Shown here: one piece after another, positions 39,068 through 49,444 of the stretch
Layout: each line of letters begins with the position of its first letter
Numbering within the stretch: the first letter of the stretch is position 1
NCBI RefSeq assembly: GCF_020532705.1
Contig: NZ_JAJAVD010000001.1
Coordinates: 248,001 to 312,000 of the forward strand
Length of the DNA stretch: 64,000 nt
Reading direction: 5' to 3'
Origin: Methylobacillus caricis
Lineage (GTDB): Bacteria; Pseudomonadota; Gammaproteobacteria; Burkholderiales; Methylophilaceae
Program-made: the position numbers and the translations under genes
Notes under the pieces: generated by a model
The model's database searches: none
Told to the model about the DNA's origin: nothing
The model's input: only the letters and a program-made list of their open reading frames with translations

Positions 39068-40599
39068 TATGGCGCTCCCTTGCTCAACACAGCTTCTATA
39101 TATGCAGAGGTATCCAATAGTTGTGCCGCAGTCTTGGCAGTGAATTCTGTCAGCGACCCTGCCCCGATGGTCATCGCAAGGCATAAGCCCAGCAATGAGA
39201 AGACAGGCAGCAATTCTCGTACATTCAGCGGTTCAGGCGACACCTGGCTGTAATAGGTATTGGTAGATTTATCCACCGCATGGGCCTCATAGAACATCAG
39301 GCTGCCTGAGCGAGCCAACCCGATCACCGTTAGCAGGCCATTGAGAAGCACGATGCCCATGATAAACACAATTGCCGGATGATCCAGAGCGGCTTGCAGC
39401 AACATGAACTTACCAAGGAAACCTGACAATGGTGGCAGGCCCGACGCCAGGATGGCTAATGCAAAAAACACCGCGCCGAGAAATTTCTGCTGGGTAATCA
39501 CATAACCCGCATCCAGCCGGTCTTCCATCAGGCCGCGACGTTTTGAAATGAGGTCCGCCAGCAGGAACATGGCTGCGGTGGCAAAAGTGGTATGGGGCAG
39601 GTAATAGAGCCCGGCTGCGATACCTGCCGCGGAATCCAGGCTGAAGCCGGTCAGCAGGGTGCCAGCGGAAATCACCACGAGATAGGAGACTTGTTGCCGC
39701 AACCGCTTGCTGCCAAGCAGGCCAAAAGTCCCGATGATGATGGTAAGCAATGCCATGGGCAGTAGCCATCCTTCCAGCAAGTTGGCTAGTGGCCCTGCGT
39801 GATCTCCGAAAATCAGCGTATAGATGCGTAATATGCTGTAAGCGCCGACTTTGGTCATGATGGCGAATAGTGCGGCTGAAGGTGCACTTGTCTGGGAGTA
39901 GGCGGAAGGTAGCCACAAGTAAAACGGCAATAGTGCGGCTTTGAGTGCGAACACTGCAAACAGCAGCATGCCTGCACTGTGTACCAATACCAGATTTTCT
40001 GGCGGGGTGGCTGCCACTTTGATGGCTAGGTCAGCCATGTTGAGCGTGCCCAGCACACCGTACAGTGTTCCAACCGCAAACAGGAACAAAGATGAGCCCA
40101 CTACATTGATCACGACAAAATGCAGGCCGGAGCGTATGCGTTTGCGTCCACCACCATGCAGCAGCAGGCTGTAGGAGGCCAGCAACAGCACTTCAAAGAA
40201 CACAAACAGGTTGAATAGGTCACCAGTCAGGAATGCGCCGTTCAGTCCAAATAATTGCAACTGGAACATGATATGGAAATGCCGGCCTTCCCGGTCCGTG
40301 CCATGCATGGCATAGATCAGGGCGAATATGGAAAGCAGTGAAGTGGTCATCACCATCCAGGCCGCCAGCCTGTCTGCGACCAAGGTGATGCCATAAGGAG
40401 CAGACCAGTCACTGAGGGCATAGACCAGGATAGTGCCATCTGATACCTGGCATAGAAGCTTAAAGGCGATGGTAATCAGTGCGATGCCGCTAGCCCCGGC
40501 AATCAATCGCTTGACGTAAATGCGCTGCTCGCGCAGCAGCAGTAGAAAAATACCAGTAAACAGGGGCAACAGTAATGGAGCGATGACAATGTGATTCAA
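39067..40599 (-). CDS. mnhD: Na+/H+ antiporter subunit D
   Basis: 510 aa, 14-helix NuoN/ND-like proton channel subunit. Patterns are ALIYAMHGTDREGRHFHIMF, ASYSLLLHGGGRKRIRSG and YLWLPSAYSQTSAPSAALFAIMTKVGAYS with the conserved channel lysine. Exchanges protons for Na+ or K+ together with MnhA. Confidence 0.94.
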   Translation of the reverse strand: MNHIVIAPLLLPLFTGIFLLLLREQRIYVKRLIAGASGIALITIAFKLLCQVSDGTILVYALSDWSAPYGITLVADRLAAWMVMTTSLLSIFALIYAMHGTDREGRHFHIMFQLQLFGLNGAFLTGDLFNLFVFFEVLLLASYSLLLHGGGRKRIRSGLHFVVINVVGSSLFLFAVGTLYGVLGTLNMADLAIKVAATPPENLVLVHSAGMLLFAVFALKAALLPFYLWLPSAYSQTSAPSAALFAIMTKVGAYSILRIYTLIFGDHAGPLANLLEGWLLPMALLTIIIGTFGLLGSKRLRQQVSYLVVISAGTLLTGFSLDSAAGIAAGLYYLPHTTFATAAMFLLADLISKRRGLMEDRLDAGYVITQQKFLGAVFFALAILASGLPPLSGFLGKFMLLQAALDHPAIVFIMGIVLLNGLLTVIGLARSGSLMFYEAHAVDKSTNTYYSQVSPEPLNVRELLPVFSLLGLCLAMTIGAGSLTEFTAKTAAQLLDTSAYIEAVLSKGAP

Positions 40600-40925
40600 T
40601 TGACGCCCTTTCCATCCACATGGTCATTGCCCATCTCGGTACGTGCTTTCAACGCAAGCACAATGATGAATGCGGTCATGGCAAAGCTGATCACGATAGC
40701 CGTCAATACCAGCGCCTGGGGTACAGGGTCTGCATAGCCGGTGGCACTCTCACTGATGATAGGCGGCTTGCCTATGACCAGGCGTCCCATCATGAACAGG
40801 AATAGATTGACGGCATAGGACAACAGGGTGAGTCCGAGTACCACCGGAAAAGTGTGGCTGCGCAGGCAGAGGTAAACCCCCCCTGCAGTGAGCACTCCGA
40901 TCAGTAATGATATTAACGCTTCCAT
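40596..40925 (-). CDS. mnhC: Na+/H+ antiporter subunit C
   Basis: 109 aa, NuoK-like with three helices. Motifs are LLIGVLTAGGVYLCL, LTLLSYAVNLFLFMMG and PVPQALVLTAIVISFAMTAF. Start overlaps the mnhAB end by 13 bases; stop overlaps the mnhD start (ATGA). Confidence 0.94.
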   Translation of the reverse strand: MEALISLLIGVLTAGGVYLCLRSHTFPVVLGLTLLSYAVNLFLFMMGRLVIGKPPIISESATGYADPVPQALVLTAIVISFAMTAFIIVLALKARTEMGNDHVDGKGVN

Positions 40926-43798
40926 GGCAGGACTTTCTTGAGTGCAGCGGACCTGGAAGGGGTCGTGTCACTATCTGTTGTTGGAGATGCCAGATTTTTT
41001 TTGGTGATGCGCGGTTGGTAGCTTACCTGGTGTATCAGTCCCAGATTGATCAGGATCAATAATGAAGTACCCACGACGACCAGGTATACGCCCAGGTCGA
41101 AGGCCATGGCAGATGCCAGTTCCAGGTCACCCAAGAGGGGGATATGGAAATGATGGAAGGTGGAAGTCAGGAAAGGGTAACTGAAATACCAGCTCGCAAC
41201 ACCGGTGCTGGCTGCGATCAATAAGCCGCTGCCTATCAAGGGGTGAGTGTTGGCTGGCAGCTTGGTGCGTGTCCATTCCACGCCATTGGCCAAATACTGC
41301 ACGATGAGCGCCACCGAAGTGACCAGGCCGGCAATAAAGCCGCCGCCAGGCAGGTTATGGCCGCGCAGCAGGATAAAAATGGAGACCATGAGTGCCAGTG
41401 GCAACAGCAAGCGGCTGAAGGTCGCCATGACGACTGGATGAGTGTCGGGATTCCATGGCCGACCATCCTCATCCTGTTGCGGGCTAAGTAGTTTGAGCTT
41501 GTCCAGCATAGCGTAAATGCCGATCCCTGCCAGTGCAAGCACGGTAATCTCACCCATGGTGTCAAAGCCGCGGAAATCGACCAATAGTACATTCACGACA
41601 TTGGCGCCACCACCTCCCGACACGCTGTTGCTGATAAAGTAGTCTCCAATGGTGCTGTATTCGCGGGTAAGCACAGCGTAGCTGAGTGCGGCTACGCCGC
41701 TGCCTGCCAGCAAGGCAATCACGATATCTCTACCCTGACGCAGGCGGTCCGATTCATCCGGAGTCCGTTGTGGAAGAAAGAACAATGCCAGCAATAGCAG
41801 CACTACGGTAATGAATTCTACCGAAAGCTGGGTCAGCGCCAGATCAGGGGCTGAGAATTTGATAAATGTCAGTGCCACTCCCAATCCGACAGCACTCACT
41901 AGTACCAGGGCTGTAAAACGCTGCTGATGCATGACTACCGTGCTGATGGCAGCAGCTATCATGATAAAGGCCACCATGGCGCTCATCGGGTCAACCGGCA
42001 GCATGGTGCGGGCACCTGCCAATGGGGCATCATGCACAATAAAGCCGGAAGCTCCCATGACGATGGAAGCTACAAACAATAGCCACAACATGCGTTTCTG
42101 GGAAAGATTGTCTACATTCATGGTGATGCTGCTGGACCAGTTGAATAGCCTGCGTATGGCGCCGTTGTAGATACGTTTGGCTTCAAACATTCCATCAAAC
42201 CGGGATTGCAGGGTAAATAATGCTTCACGGCTGCGATATACCAATATGCCGCCAGCTACCGCAACCATGCTCATGATCAGGGCAGGGTTAACGCCATGCC
42301 AGATTGCCAGCTGGTAGTCTGGGGCAGTCGTTTGTAGCGTACTGGTGACTGCAACGGACAGCATGGGCCCCGCGATCTGTGCCGGGAAAATCCCGGTCAG
42401 TAGGCATAGGCCAACCAGGATTTCTACCGGGATCTGCATACCGCGGGAAGGTTCGTGTGGAATCTTCGGCAGGTCTTCGGCTTTACCATTAAAGAACACA
42501 TTGTGCGCAATGCGGATGGAATATGCTGCTGCAAAAATGCCACCCGCAGTGACGATCAGCGGCAAGAGCCACGGCAGTGCCATGCTGTTGCCATGCTCCA
42601 CTGTTTCGGCAAAGAACATTTCCTTGGACAAGAACCCATTGAGAAATGGAATGCCTGCCATGGATGCTGCCGCGATCATTGTGAGTAAAGCCGTATAAGG
42701 CATGTATTTGCGCAGGCCGCGGAGTTGCCGCATGTCACGGGTGCCGGTTTCATGATCGACGATACCTGCCAGCATGAAGAGGGATGCCTTGAAGATGGCA
42801 TGGTTCATGATATGGAACACGGCGGCCACCACTGCCAACGGCGTGCCTATGCCAAACAACATGACAATCAGGCCGAGGTGGCTGATGGTGGAATAGGCCA
42901 GCAGAGCTTTCATGTCATGCTTGAACAGGGCGATATAAGCGCCGGTCAGAAAGGTAATGAGGCCGGTCAGTGTGACAATCCATGTCCACTCAGGAGTGCC
43001 GGATAAGGCAGGGAAAAAGCGCGCCAACAGGAAAATCCCCGCTTTGACCATGGTGGCTGAATGTAGATATGAGGAGACGGGGGTGGGGGCTGCCATTGCG
43101 TTCGGCAGCCAGAAGTGAAAAGGGAATTGTGCAGACTTTGTGAACACGCCCAGGAGAATCAATATCAGCATGTAGGGATAAAGGGCATGCTGACGGATCA
43201 TGTCCCCAGATTCCAGAATGGATGAAAGTTCGTAGCTGCCAGCGATCTTGCCCAATAGAAGAAAGCCGCCCAGCATCGCCAGCCCGCCGCCACCTGTGAT
43301 AGTCAACGCCATGCGCGCGCCGCGGCTGGCTTCCTCACGTTGTTGCCAGTAGCTGATCAGCAGGAAGGAGGACAGGCTGGTCAATTCCCAGAAAATCAGA
43401 AGCTGGATAATGTTTTCAGATAGGACGATACCCAGCATTGAGCCCATGAATAGCAGCAGGTAGGCATAGAAGCGCCCCATACTGTCGCGTGGGGAGAGGT
43501 AGTAGCGCGCATAGATGATCACCACCAGGCCAATCAGCAGGATCATCAGGGTAAACAGCAAGCTGAGGCCGTCAAGGCGGAAAGCGATGTTCAAGCCAAG
43601 TGATGGCACCCATTGGCTCGCATGCTGGATGATGGTCTGTCCAGCCATCACGTCATGCGCCAGGGGCAAGAGTAGCGAAAGTGAAGCCGCTGCCGTTATC
43701 ACTGCCACCCAGGCGGATGAGTATCGGCCCAGTCGTGTACTGACCGTGGTGAAAGCTGCCCCGATAAAAGGAATAAATGTGAGGTACGCTAGGCCCAT
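40913..43798 (-). CDS. mnhAB: Na+/H+ antiporter fused subunits A and B
   Basis: 961 aa. Residues 1-760 are MrpA, NuoL-like (ELTSLSSFLLISYWQQREEA, PFHFWLPNAMAAPTPVSSYL), with the extra MrpA tail (FIKFSAPDLALTQLSVEF). From about 800 on, an MrpB domain is fused (LRGHNLPGGGFIAGLVTSVA). The fused AB form of group 2 antiporters (Pha type) explains why the operon has six genes rather than seven. Likely role: pH and sodium balance. First gene of the operon. Confidence 0.95.
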   Translation of the reverse strand: MGLAYLTFIPFIGAAFTTVSTRLGRYSSAWVAVITAAASLSLLLPLAHDVMAGQTIIQHASQWVPSLGLNIAFRLDGLSLLFTLMILLIGLVVIIYARYYLSPRDSMGRFYAYLLLFMGSMLGIVLSENIIQLLIFWELTSLSSFLLISYWQQREEASRGARMALTITGGGGLAMLGGFLLLGKIAGSYELSSILESGDMIRQHALYPYMLILILLGVFTKSAQFPFHFWLPNAMAAPTPVSSYLHSATMVKAGIFLLARFFPALSGTPEWTWIVTLTGLITFLTGAYIALFKHDMKALLAYSTISHLGLIVMLFGIGTPLAVVAAVFHIMNHAIFKASLFMLAGIVDHETGTRDMRQLRGLRKYMPYTALLTMIAAASMAGIPFLNGFLSKEMFFAETVEHGNSMALPWLLPLIVTAGGIFAAAYSIRIAHNVFFNGKAEDLPKIPHEPSRGMQIPVEILVGLCLLTGIFPAQIAGPMLSVAVTSTLQTTAPDYQLAIWHGVNPALIMSMVAVAGGILVYRSREALFTLQSRFDGMFEAKRIYNGAIRRLFNWSSSITMNVDNLSQKRMLWLLFVASIVMGASGFIVHDAPLAGARTMLPVDPMSAMVAFIMIAAAISTVVMHQQRFTALVLVSAVGLGVALTFIKFSAPDLALTQLSVEFITVVLLLLALFFLPQRTPDESDRLRQGRDIVIALLAGSGVAALSYAVLTREYSTIGDYFISNSVSGGGGANVVNVLLVDFRGFDTMGEITVLALAGIGIYAMLDKLKLLSPQQDEDGRPWNPDTHPVVMATFSRLLLPLALMVSIFILLRGHNLPGGGFIAGLVTSVALIVQYLANGVEWTRTKLPANTHPLIGSGLLIAASTGVASWYFSYPFLTSTFHHFHIPLLGDLELASAMAFDLGVYLVVVGTSLLILINLGLIHQVSYQPRITKKNLASPTTDSDTTPSRSAALKKVLPWKR

Positions 43799-44035
43799 GA
43801 GTTATTTAAATTCAATTATTAATATTGTCAGCAGCCTTTGCTTGAATGCTCGGCTTGGCTGTCAGTAGGCAGTGCCCAGGCATACAAGTCATGTTTAACA
43901 TGGCTAAGGCTCGCCAGGCAAACCTTGAAGAGCTCTGTCGCGCGGAGCGATATTTAGTGTAACCTGAATTATAAGAATTCAGAGAATACACTTCAGAGCG
44001 GGGCTACATAAGCCCGCGGCTACTACACTGAGTGC

Positions 44036-44578
44036 CTAAAGACTGTCGAGTTCATCGTCATTATGATTATTTTCTGTAATCGTGCGTAATAGCTTGAATA
44101 GTTCACGGCTGCTCTTGGGCGGCTTGCCTGCGTCCTGTTCGCGTTTGGTGTTACGAATCAGGTTGCGGATTTGCTGTGCCTCGGTCTGTGGATATTCCTT
44201 AATGAACTCTGCAAGCGCAGATTCATTTTCTATCAGCCGTGTACGCCAGCTCTCCAGTCGATGGAAGCGGGCATTTTCTTCAGTATGGGTGCCTTCCCAG
44301 CGTTGTAGCTGATCCAGGATGGGAGCAGTATCGATATCGCGCATCAAGCGACCCAGATATTGCATCTGTCGGCGAATAGCCCCATTGGCTGTCAGCCGTT
44401 TTGCTTCATTGACGGCATCCAGAAGAGTTTCTGGTAAATCCAGCTTTTTCAGCTTGTCCTTGGGTAAATCAACCAGCTTAACGCCTATGTCCTGTAATGC
44501 ATCGGCTTCTGCCTTGCGCTTGGTTTTGCTGATAGGCTCCAGCTCATCAGCCGTGTTTTCTGTCTTGTTAGGTTTCAT
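44036..44578 (-). CDS. darP: Ribosome-associated protein DarP (YjgA)
   Basis: 180 aa of the DUF615 family; helps late assembly of the 50S subunit. Charged, helical sequence with SKTKRKAEADALQDIGVKLV, RQMQYLGRLMRDID and RELFKLLRTI as in YjgA. ATG 44578 was chosen; the frame upstream of it runs into the divergent pmbA promoter. Divergent darP/pmbA is a common arrangement. Confidence 0.9.
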   Translation of the reverse strand: MKPNKTENTADELEPISKTKRKAEADALQDIGVKLVDLPKDKLKKLDLPETLLDAVNEAKRLTANGAIRRQMQYLGRLMRDIDTAPILDQLQRWEGTHTEENARFHRLESWRTRLIENESALAEFIKEYPQTEAQQIRNLIRNTKREQDAGKPPKSSRELFKLLRTITENNHNDDELDSL

Positions 44579-44616
44579 GCTGATGTATGATAACAGTTTT
44601 TTGCAAAGAGACTCTT

Positions 44617-45975
44617 GTGAAAGACCAGACAGCGGGCAATGCGCGCTTTTCATATTCGCTAGATCAGCTTAAAGCCATGAGTGACGAAGTGTTGCGTTTG
44701 GCAAAGTCTTCCGGCGCAACTTCTGCTGAAGCTGAGGTTAGCCTGGGGGTTGGTCAGAATGTTTCGGTGCGTATGGGTGAAACCGAAACCATAGAGTACA
44801 ACCGTGATAAAGGCATGTCGGTAACGGTCTATTTCGGCCAACAAAAAGGCCATGCCAGCACTTCCGATCTTTCCCCACAGGCATTGAGTGATACGGTGGC
44901 AGCCGCCTGTAATATTGCCCGTTATACAGCTCAGGACGAATTTTGTGGTCTGGCTGATCCGGCTTTGCTGGCACGTGAAATACCCGATTTGGATCTACAT
45001 CACCCTTGGCCGCTCTCTGTGGATGAAGCAATTGCCATTGCGTTGGAGTGCGAGCAGGCAGCACGGGATGCCGATACGCGTATTGTGAATTCTGAAGGGG
45101 CTTCAGTTTCTACCTATGAAGGCCTGTTTTCCTACGCAAATAGCAATGGTTTCAATGCTGGATATCCCAGCTCACGGCATGGCATCAGCTGTTCGGTGAT
45201 TGCTGAGGAAGGCGAAAGCATGCAACGGGATTACTGGTATACCAGCGCCAGGTCTGCCTCGGAGCTCGACTCAGCCCGTTCCGTAGGTATGCGTGCCGGA
45301 GAGCGTACAGCCAGGCGGCTGGGCTCCAGAAAGATCAAGACGGCACAAGTGCCCGTGTTGTTTGAGGCACCCTTGGCGTCGGGCCTTATTTCTCATCTGG
45401 TGTCAGCGATTTCCGGAGGCAGCCTTTATCGTAAATCCTCCTTCCTGCTGGATAGTCTTGGCAAACAAGTCATGTCTGACATTATCAATATTGAGGAGCT
45501 GCCACACATCAAGCGCGGCCTTGCGAGCTCCCCATTTGATAATGAGGGTGTGGCGACCAAACCACGTATGCTGGTAAAGAATGGAGTCCTCCAAGGCTAT
45601 ATGTTGGGGAGTTATTCCGCACGTAAGCTGGGCATGATCAGTACCGGTAATGCAGGCGGTAATCACAACCTGATCATTCAGCATGGCGATCTGGATTTCC
45701 AGGGTTTGCTCAATGCAATGGGGACAGGCTTGCTGGTGACTGAGTTGCTCGGACATGGACTGAATATGGTGACGGGTGATTATTCGCGCGGCGCTGCTGG
45801 CTTCTGGGTGGAAAATGGCGTGATTGCCTATCCTGTGGAAGAAATCACCATTGCTGGCAACCTTGGTGACATGTTGAAACAGATTGTTGCTGTTGGGAGT
45901 GATGTCCTGACTCAAGGCTCCAAGCAAACCGGCTCTATCCTGATTGAGCGCATGACCGTGGCGAGTGGCGAATAA
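44617..45975 (+). CDS. pmbA: Metalloprotease PmbA (TldE)
   Basis: About 452 aa from GTG 44617 (KDQTAGNARF), preceded by AGAGA. A more upstream ATG (44587) overlaps nothing useful. PmbA/TldE pairs with TldD to mature peptides and degrade proteins; TldE itself lacks the zinc site. Patterns GLFSYANSNGF, GISCSVIAEEGESMQRDYWYT and GGNHNLIIQHGDLDFQGLL are family-like. Its partner tldD is not in this window. Confidence 0.9.
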   Translation: MKDQTAGNARFSYSLDQLKAMSDEVLRLAKSSGATSAEAEVSLGVGQNVSVRMGETETIEYNRDKGMSVTVYFGQQKGHASTSDLSPQALSDTVAAACNIARYTAQDEFCGLADPALLAREIPDLDLHHPWPLSVDEAIAIALECEQAARDADTRIVNSEGASVSTYEGLFSYANSNGFNAGYPSSRHGISCSVIAEEGESMQRDYWYTSARSASELDSARSVGMRAGERTARRLGSRKIKTAQVPVLFEAPLASGLISHLVSAISGGSLYRKSSFLLDSLGKQVMSDIINIEELPHIKRGLASSPFDNEGVATKPRMLVKNGVLQGYMLGSYSARKLGMISTGNAGGNHNLIIQHGDLDFQGLLNAMGTGLLVTELLGHGLNMVTGDYSRGAAGFWVENGVIAYPVEEITIAGNLGDMLKQIVAVGSDVLTQGSKQTGSILIERMTVASGE

Positions 45976-46015
45976 ACGGTTTGACCCATATCTCTTAGCT
46001 TAAATAGCTGAATAT

Positions 46016-46047
46016 AAAAAAGCCCCGAAACCCGGGGCTTTTTTATT
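46016..46047. terminator. Bidirectional terminator pmbA / mlaA
   Basis: AAAAAAGCCCC pairs with GGGGCTTTTTT across a 7-base loop. It has T runs on both strands, fitting its place between convergent genes. Confidence 0.88.
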
Positions 46048-46080
46048 CATGGTTGCGCGATGTATTGCTCAAGTCACTTA

Positions 46081-46794
46081 TTATTCATCGTCGTCTTCAT
46101 AAGTAGGATCAGCCGCAGCCTTGCCAGTCACAAACTGTTCACGACGTGCGAGGTAAGCATCCCGCATGAAGGTATAAGGGTCCAGGGCAGCATCATCCAG
46201 GAGGTCACTAGCTGGCAGGTATTGCGAGCGCAGGTCGATGAATTTAACGGCACGCAGCTGGTTACGGGCGCGTACGTTGTCCACATACTGGATTGGATCA
46301 AAAACCAGGGTGTCCACCCCCAAGCCAGCAAAGTCGCGGGCAGTGCTAGGGCCGAGGAAAGGAATCACGAGGTAGGCACCGCTACCCATGCCCCAATGTC
46401 CAAGTGTCTGGCCAAAGTCAGCGTAATGTCTTGGCACATTGTCCATGGAAGCCACATCAATAATCCCGCCCAGACCTAGCGTACTGTTGATCAACACGCG
46501 ACCGGTATTGTCCATGGCCTTGCCCAGCTCAAGCTGGAGAATATTGTTGATGATGGACGTAATCGTGGTCAGGTTGGTGAAGAAATTGTTCACACCTGTT
46601 CTGATCGGGCTAGGAAGTACTGCTTTGTATGCACCCGCAATTGGCTTGATGACTGCCTTATCTGCAGTATCGTTGAACTTGTAGACTCCGCGGTTTATGC
46701 TTTCCAACGGATCCTTGTTAGCTTGGGAAGCACAGCCAGTTAATGTCAAAGCAAGAGCAACACTGGCAGCAATTCCGGAAATTTGAAAGCGCAT
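46081..46794 (-). CDS. mlaA: Outer-membrane lipoprotein MlaA (VacJ)
   Basis: 237 aa. Lipoprotein signal MRFQISGIAASVALALTLTGC. It removes phospholipids from the outer leaflet of the outer membrane and hands them to MlaC. Family patterns are DPLESINRGVYKFND, GRVLINSTLGLGGIIDVAS and FGQTLGHWGMGSGAYLVIPF. The C-terminus is acidic (YEDDDE). An inverted repeat GTGTGTC/GACACAC (46815-46836) lies in its leader. Other mla genes are not adjacent. Confidence 0.92.
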   Translation of the reverse strand: MRFQISGIAASVALALTLTGCASQANKDPLESINRGVYKFNDTADKAVIKPIAGAYKAVLPSPIRTGVNNFFTNLTTITSIINNILQLELGKAMDNTGRVLINSTLGLGGIIDVASMDNVPRHYADFGQTLGHWGMGSGAYLVIPFLGPSTARDFAGLGVDTLVFDPIQYVDNVRARNQLRAVKFIDLRSQYLPASDLLDDAALDPYTFMRDAYLARREQFVTGKAAADPTYEDDDE

Positions 46795-47010
46795 ACATTA
46801 TCCTAGTTATTATTGTGTGTCTCCAAATTGACACACGGAGCCAACTTTAACCGAGCGATTTTTACTTGTCCACTTATTTGGAATGCAGTGAGCATGCTCT
46901 CTATGCATTAGTTGTAAAAATGAAACACTGATGATCATTTGATAGGCGCTTAGCTAGTGCCATTCCAGATAACATCGCCAACGAGTTCGTATTTCTGACA
47001 GGATGAATGC

Positions 47011-48015
47011 ATGCCACCAATCACATTGTTACGTTTTCTTGAAATGCAGAAGCTGCTCTCTGATTCTCCACAGTTGTTGTCTGTGATTATGGGTATTGCG
47101 CAGTCGTGCAAATCGATTGCCAGGGAGGTAGGCCATGGCGCGTTGCTGGGTAATATGGGTGACGTTGGCAATGAGAATGTCCAGGGAGAGCAGCAGAAAA
47201 CCCTGGATGTGATGAGTAATGAGATATTCATCAAGCTGGCTGAAGATAATCCCAATCTCGCCGGTATTGCTTCTGAGGAAATGGAACATGCGTTGGTTTT
47301 TTCAGGAAAGGCCGGAGACTACTTGCTGGTATTTGACCCTCTGGATGGTTCCTCCAACGTGAATCTCAATCTGTCGGTCGGGAGTATTTTTTCCATACTG
47401 CCAAGGCCTGCAGGTGACAGTGTCTTGGTTGAGCAGGATTTTCTCCAGGCTGGTACGCAGCAACTATGCGCGGGTTATGCCTTGTATGGCACTTCAACCA
47501 TGCTGGTATTGACCACTGGTCAAGGTGTTGATGGGTTTACGCTGGATACTGCTAGTGGGGAGTTCATGTTGACACACCCTGGCATGCGGATTGTGTCCGA
47601 TACACAGGAGTTTGCGATCAATATGTCCAACCAGCGCTTCTGGCAGCCTCCGGTGCAGCGATACATTGATGAATGTGTTGCGGGCGCCGATGGTCCTCGA
47701 GGCAAGGATTTCAATATGCGCTGGGTCGCCTCCATGGTGGCGGAGGTGCATAGGCTGCTGGTCAGGGGAGGAGTGTTTCTCTATCCTCTGGATAGTCGTA
47801 CCAAGGGCAAGGGAGGCCGTTTGCGCCTGCTGTATGAAGCCAATCCCATGGGCTGGTTACTCGAGCAGGCTGGAGGTCTTGCAGCTACAGGGCACAGGCG
47901 CCTGCTGGAAATAGAACCAATAGCACTGCACCAGCGGGTGCCGGTGATGCTGGGCGCCAAGGAGGAGATTGAGCTGTTACTCAGCTACCATTCTCTGAAG
48001 GATCCTACTGCCTAA
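47011..48015 (+). CDS. fbp: Fructose-1,6-bisphosphatase, class I
   Basis: 334 aa. It hydrolyses FBP to fructose-6-phosphate, used in gluconeogenesis and to supply hexose phosphate in formaldehyde assimilation. Metal site FDPLDGSSNVNLNLSVGSIF, and AGYALYGTSTMLVLTTG, RWVASMVAEVHR and KGKGGRLRLLYEANPMGWLLEQAGG are family signatures. Three ATGs cluster at 47003-47013; the last is used, preceded by AGGA. Confidence 0.94.
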   Translation: MPPITLLRFLEMQKLLSDSPQLLSVIMGIAQSCKSIAREVGHGALLGNMGDVGNENVQGEQQKTLDVMSNEIFIKLAEDNPNLAGIASEEMEHALVFSGKAGDYLLVFDPLDGSSNVNLNLSVGSIFSILPRPAGDSVLVEQDFLQAGTQQLCAGYALYGTSTMLVLTTGQGVDGFTLDTASGEFMLTHPGMRIVSDTQEFAINMSNQRFWQPPVQRYIDECVAGADGPRGKDFNMRWVASMVAEVHRLLVRGGVFLYPLDSRTKGKGGRLRLLYEANPMGWLLEQAGGLAATGHRRLLEIEPIALHQRVPVMLGAKEEIELLLSYHSLKDPTA

Positions 48016-49444
48016 AGGTTTGATCAGGTCTGGATGCCTGTTTGTACAGCGCCAATACCTGTTCACGCCTGGTGGCATGGTCTACGACCGGGTGTGGATA
48101 GTCTCTGCCAACCACGATGTCCAGTGATTGCTGGCGTAAGGGCGGGATCAGCCAAGGAGCGTGGATTTCTTTGTTGTCGCACTGGGATAGCTCGGGTACA
48201 TACTTGCGGATGAATTTGCCTTCAGTATCAAATTTTTCCGACTGTGTGACTGGATTGAATATACGGAACCAAGGCTGTGCATCACAACCTGTAGAGGCAG
48301 CCCATTGCCATCCGCCATTGTTGGCGGCCAGATCGAAATCAATCAGTTTTTCTGCAAAGTATCGCTCGCCCCAGCGCCAGTCTATGAGCAAGTCCTTGAC
48401 CAGGAAGCTGGCTGCGACCATGCGCAATCTGTTGTGCATGTAGCCGGTCTGATTGAGCTGGCGCATGGCGGCATCCACCAAGGGATATCCGGTACGGCCT
48501 TCGCACCATGCTGCAAACAGCCCCGTGTCATTGGGAAACTGGATTTGGTTGAACTCGGGCTTGAGGGCATGGCCGGCAGCCACTTCAGGGTGGTGATGCA
48601 ATATCTGGAAATAGAAGTCGCGCCACAGCAACTCATTCAGCCAGGTTTCAGCGCCTTGCCCACCCATGTTCCAAGCGGTTCTTGCCATATGGCGGATGGA
48701 GACCGTGCCAAAGCGCAGATGCACAGAAAGATAGGAAGGCCCTTTGATGGCAGGAAAATCGCGTGCATTGCGGTAGCGCTGTATCCGTTGGCTGAAATCC
48801 TCAAATAGCGCGAGGCCGCCGGACATGCCGGTGGGCAATCTGAGCTCTTTCAGGTTGGTGCGCTCAAATCCCAGGGATTCCAATGTGGGCGTGCCTTGAT
48901 GCTGATGAACCGCCAGGTTGGCCAGATAGCGGTCTACCGGGTAAGCCCTGAGATAAAAGTCATTGAGTGTTCTGAGGCAGGCGTTTTTATAGGGTGTGAA
49001 GACGCTGAAAGGGGTGCCAGTTTTTGTGAGGATTTCGTCCTTCTCGAAAATGACCTGGTCTTTGAAGCTATGGAATGTGATGCCATCCTGAGCCAGTGCA
49101 TTCTGCACTGCCTGGTCGCACTGGATGGCTGCAGGTTCGTAGTCATGGTTGCTGAACACTGCTTCAGCGCCTAGCTCTTTTGCGAGGGCAGGGATGAGCT
49201 CGACAGGATTGCCGATCCTGACAATCAACTCCCCACCATGCTGTTGCAGTGCGGTCTTGAGCTCTCCAACACTCTCCCAGATAAACTCTACGCGGCGATC
49301 AGCCTTGTCTGTGAGCTGATCGAGAATCCCGGCGTCAAAGATGAATGCGCAATACACCTGCCTGGCCGATTTCAGCGCATGGTAAAGCGCTGCATGGTCA
49401 TAATCGCGCAGGTCGCGCCGGAACCAGACCAGGGCCTTGGGCAT
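48005..49444 (-). CDS. phrB: Deoxyribodipyrimidine photolyase
   Basis: 479 aa. Light-driven repair of pyrimidine dimers. N-terminal antenna domain (LVWFRRDLRDYDHAAL), C-terminal FAD domain with ELLWRDFYFQILHHHP, GRTGYPLVDAAMRQL and ANNGGWQWAASTGCDAQPWF, including the conserved tryptophans. The start shares one base with the rlmH stop (TAATG). The end overlaps the fbp end by 11 bases. Confidence 0.94.
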   Translation of the reverse strand: MPKALVWFRRDLRDYDHAALYHALKSARQVYCAFIFDAGILDQLTDKADRRVEFIWESVGELKTALQQHGGELIVRIGNPVELIPALAKELGAEAVFSNHDYEPAAIQCDQAVQNALAQDGITFHSFKDQVIFEKDEILTKTGTPFSVFTPYKNACLRTLNDFYLRAYPVDRYLANLAVHQHQGTPTLESLGFERTNLKELRLPTGMSGGLALFEDFSQRIQRYRNARDFPAIKGPSYLSVHLRFGTVSIRHMARTAWNMGGQGAETWLNELLWRDFYFQILHHHPEVAAGHALKPEFNQIQFPNDTGLFAAWCEGRTGYPLVDAAMRQLNQTGYMHNRLRMVAASFLVKDLLIDWRWGERYFAEKLIDFDLAANNGGWQWAASTGCDAQPWFRIFNPVTQSEKFDTEGKFIRKYVPELSQCDNKEIHAPWLIPPLRQQSLDIVVGRDYPHPVVDHATRREQVLALYKQASRPDQTFRQ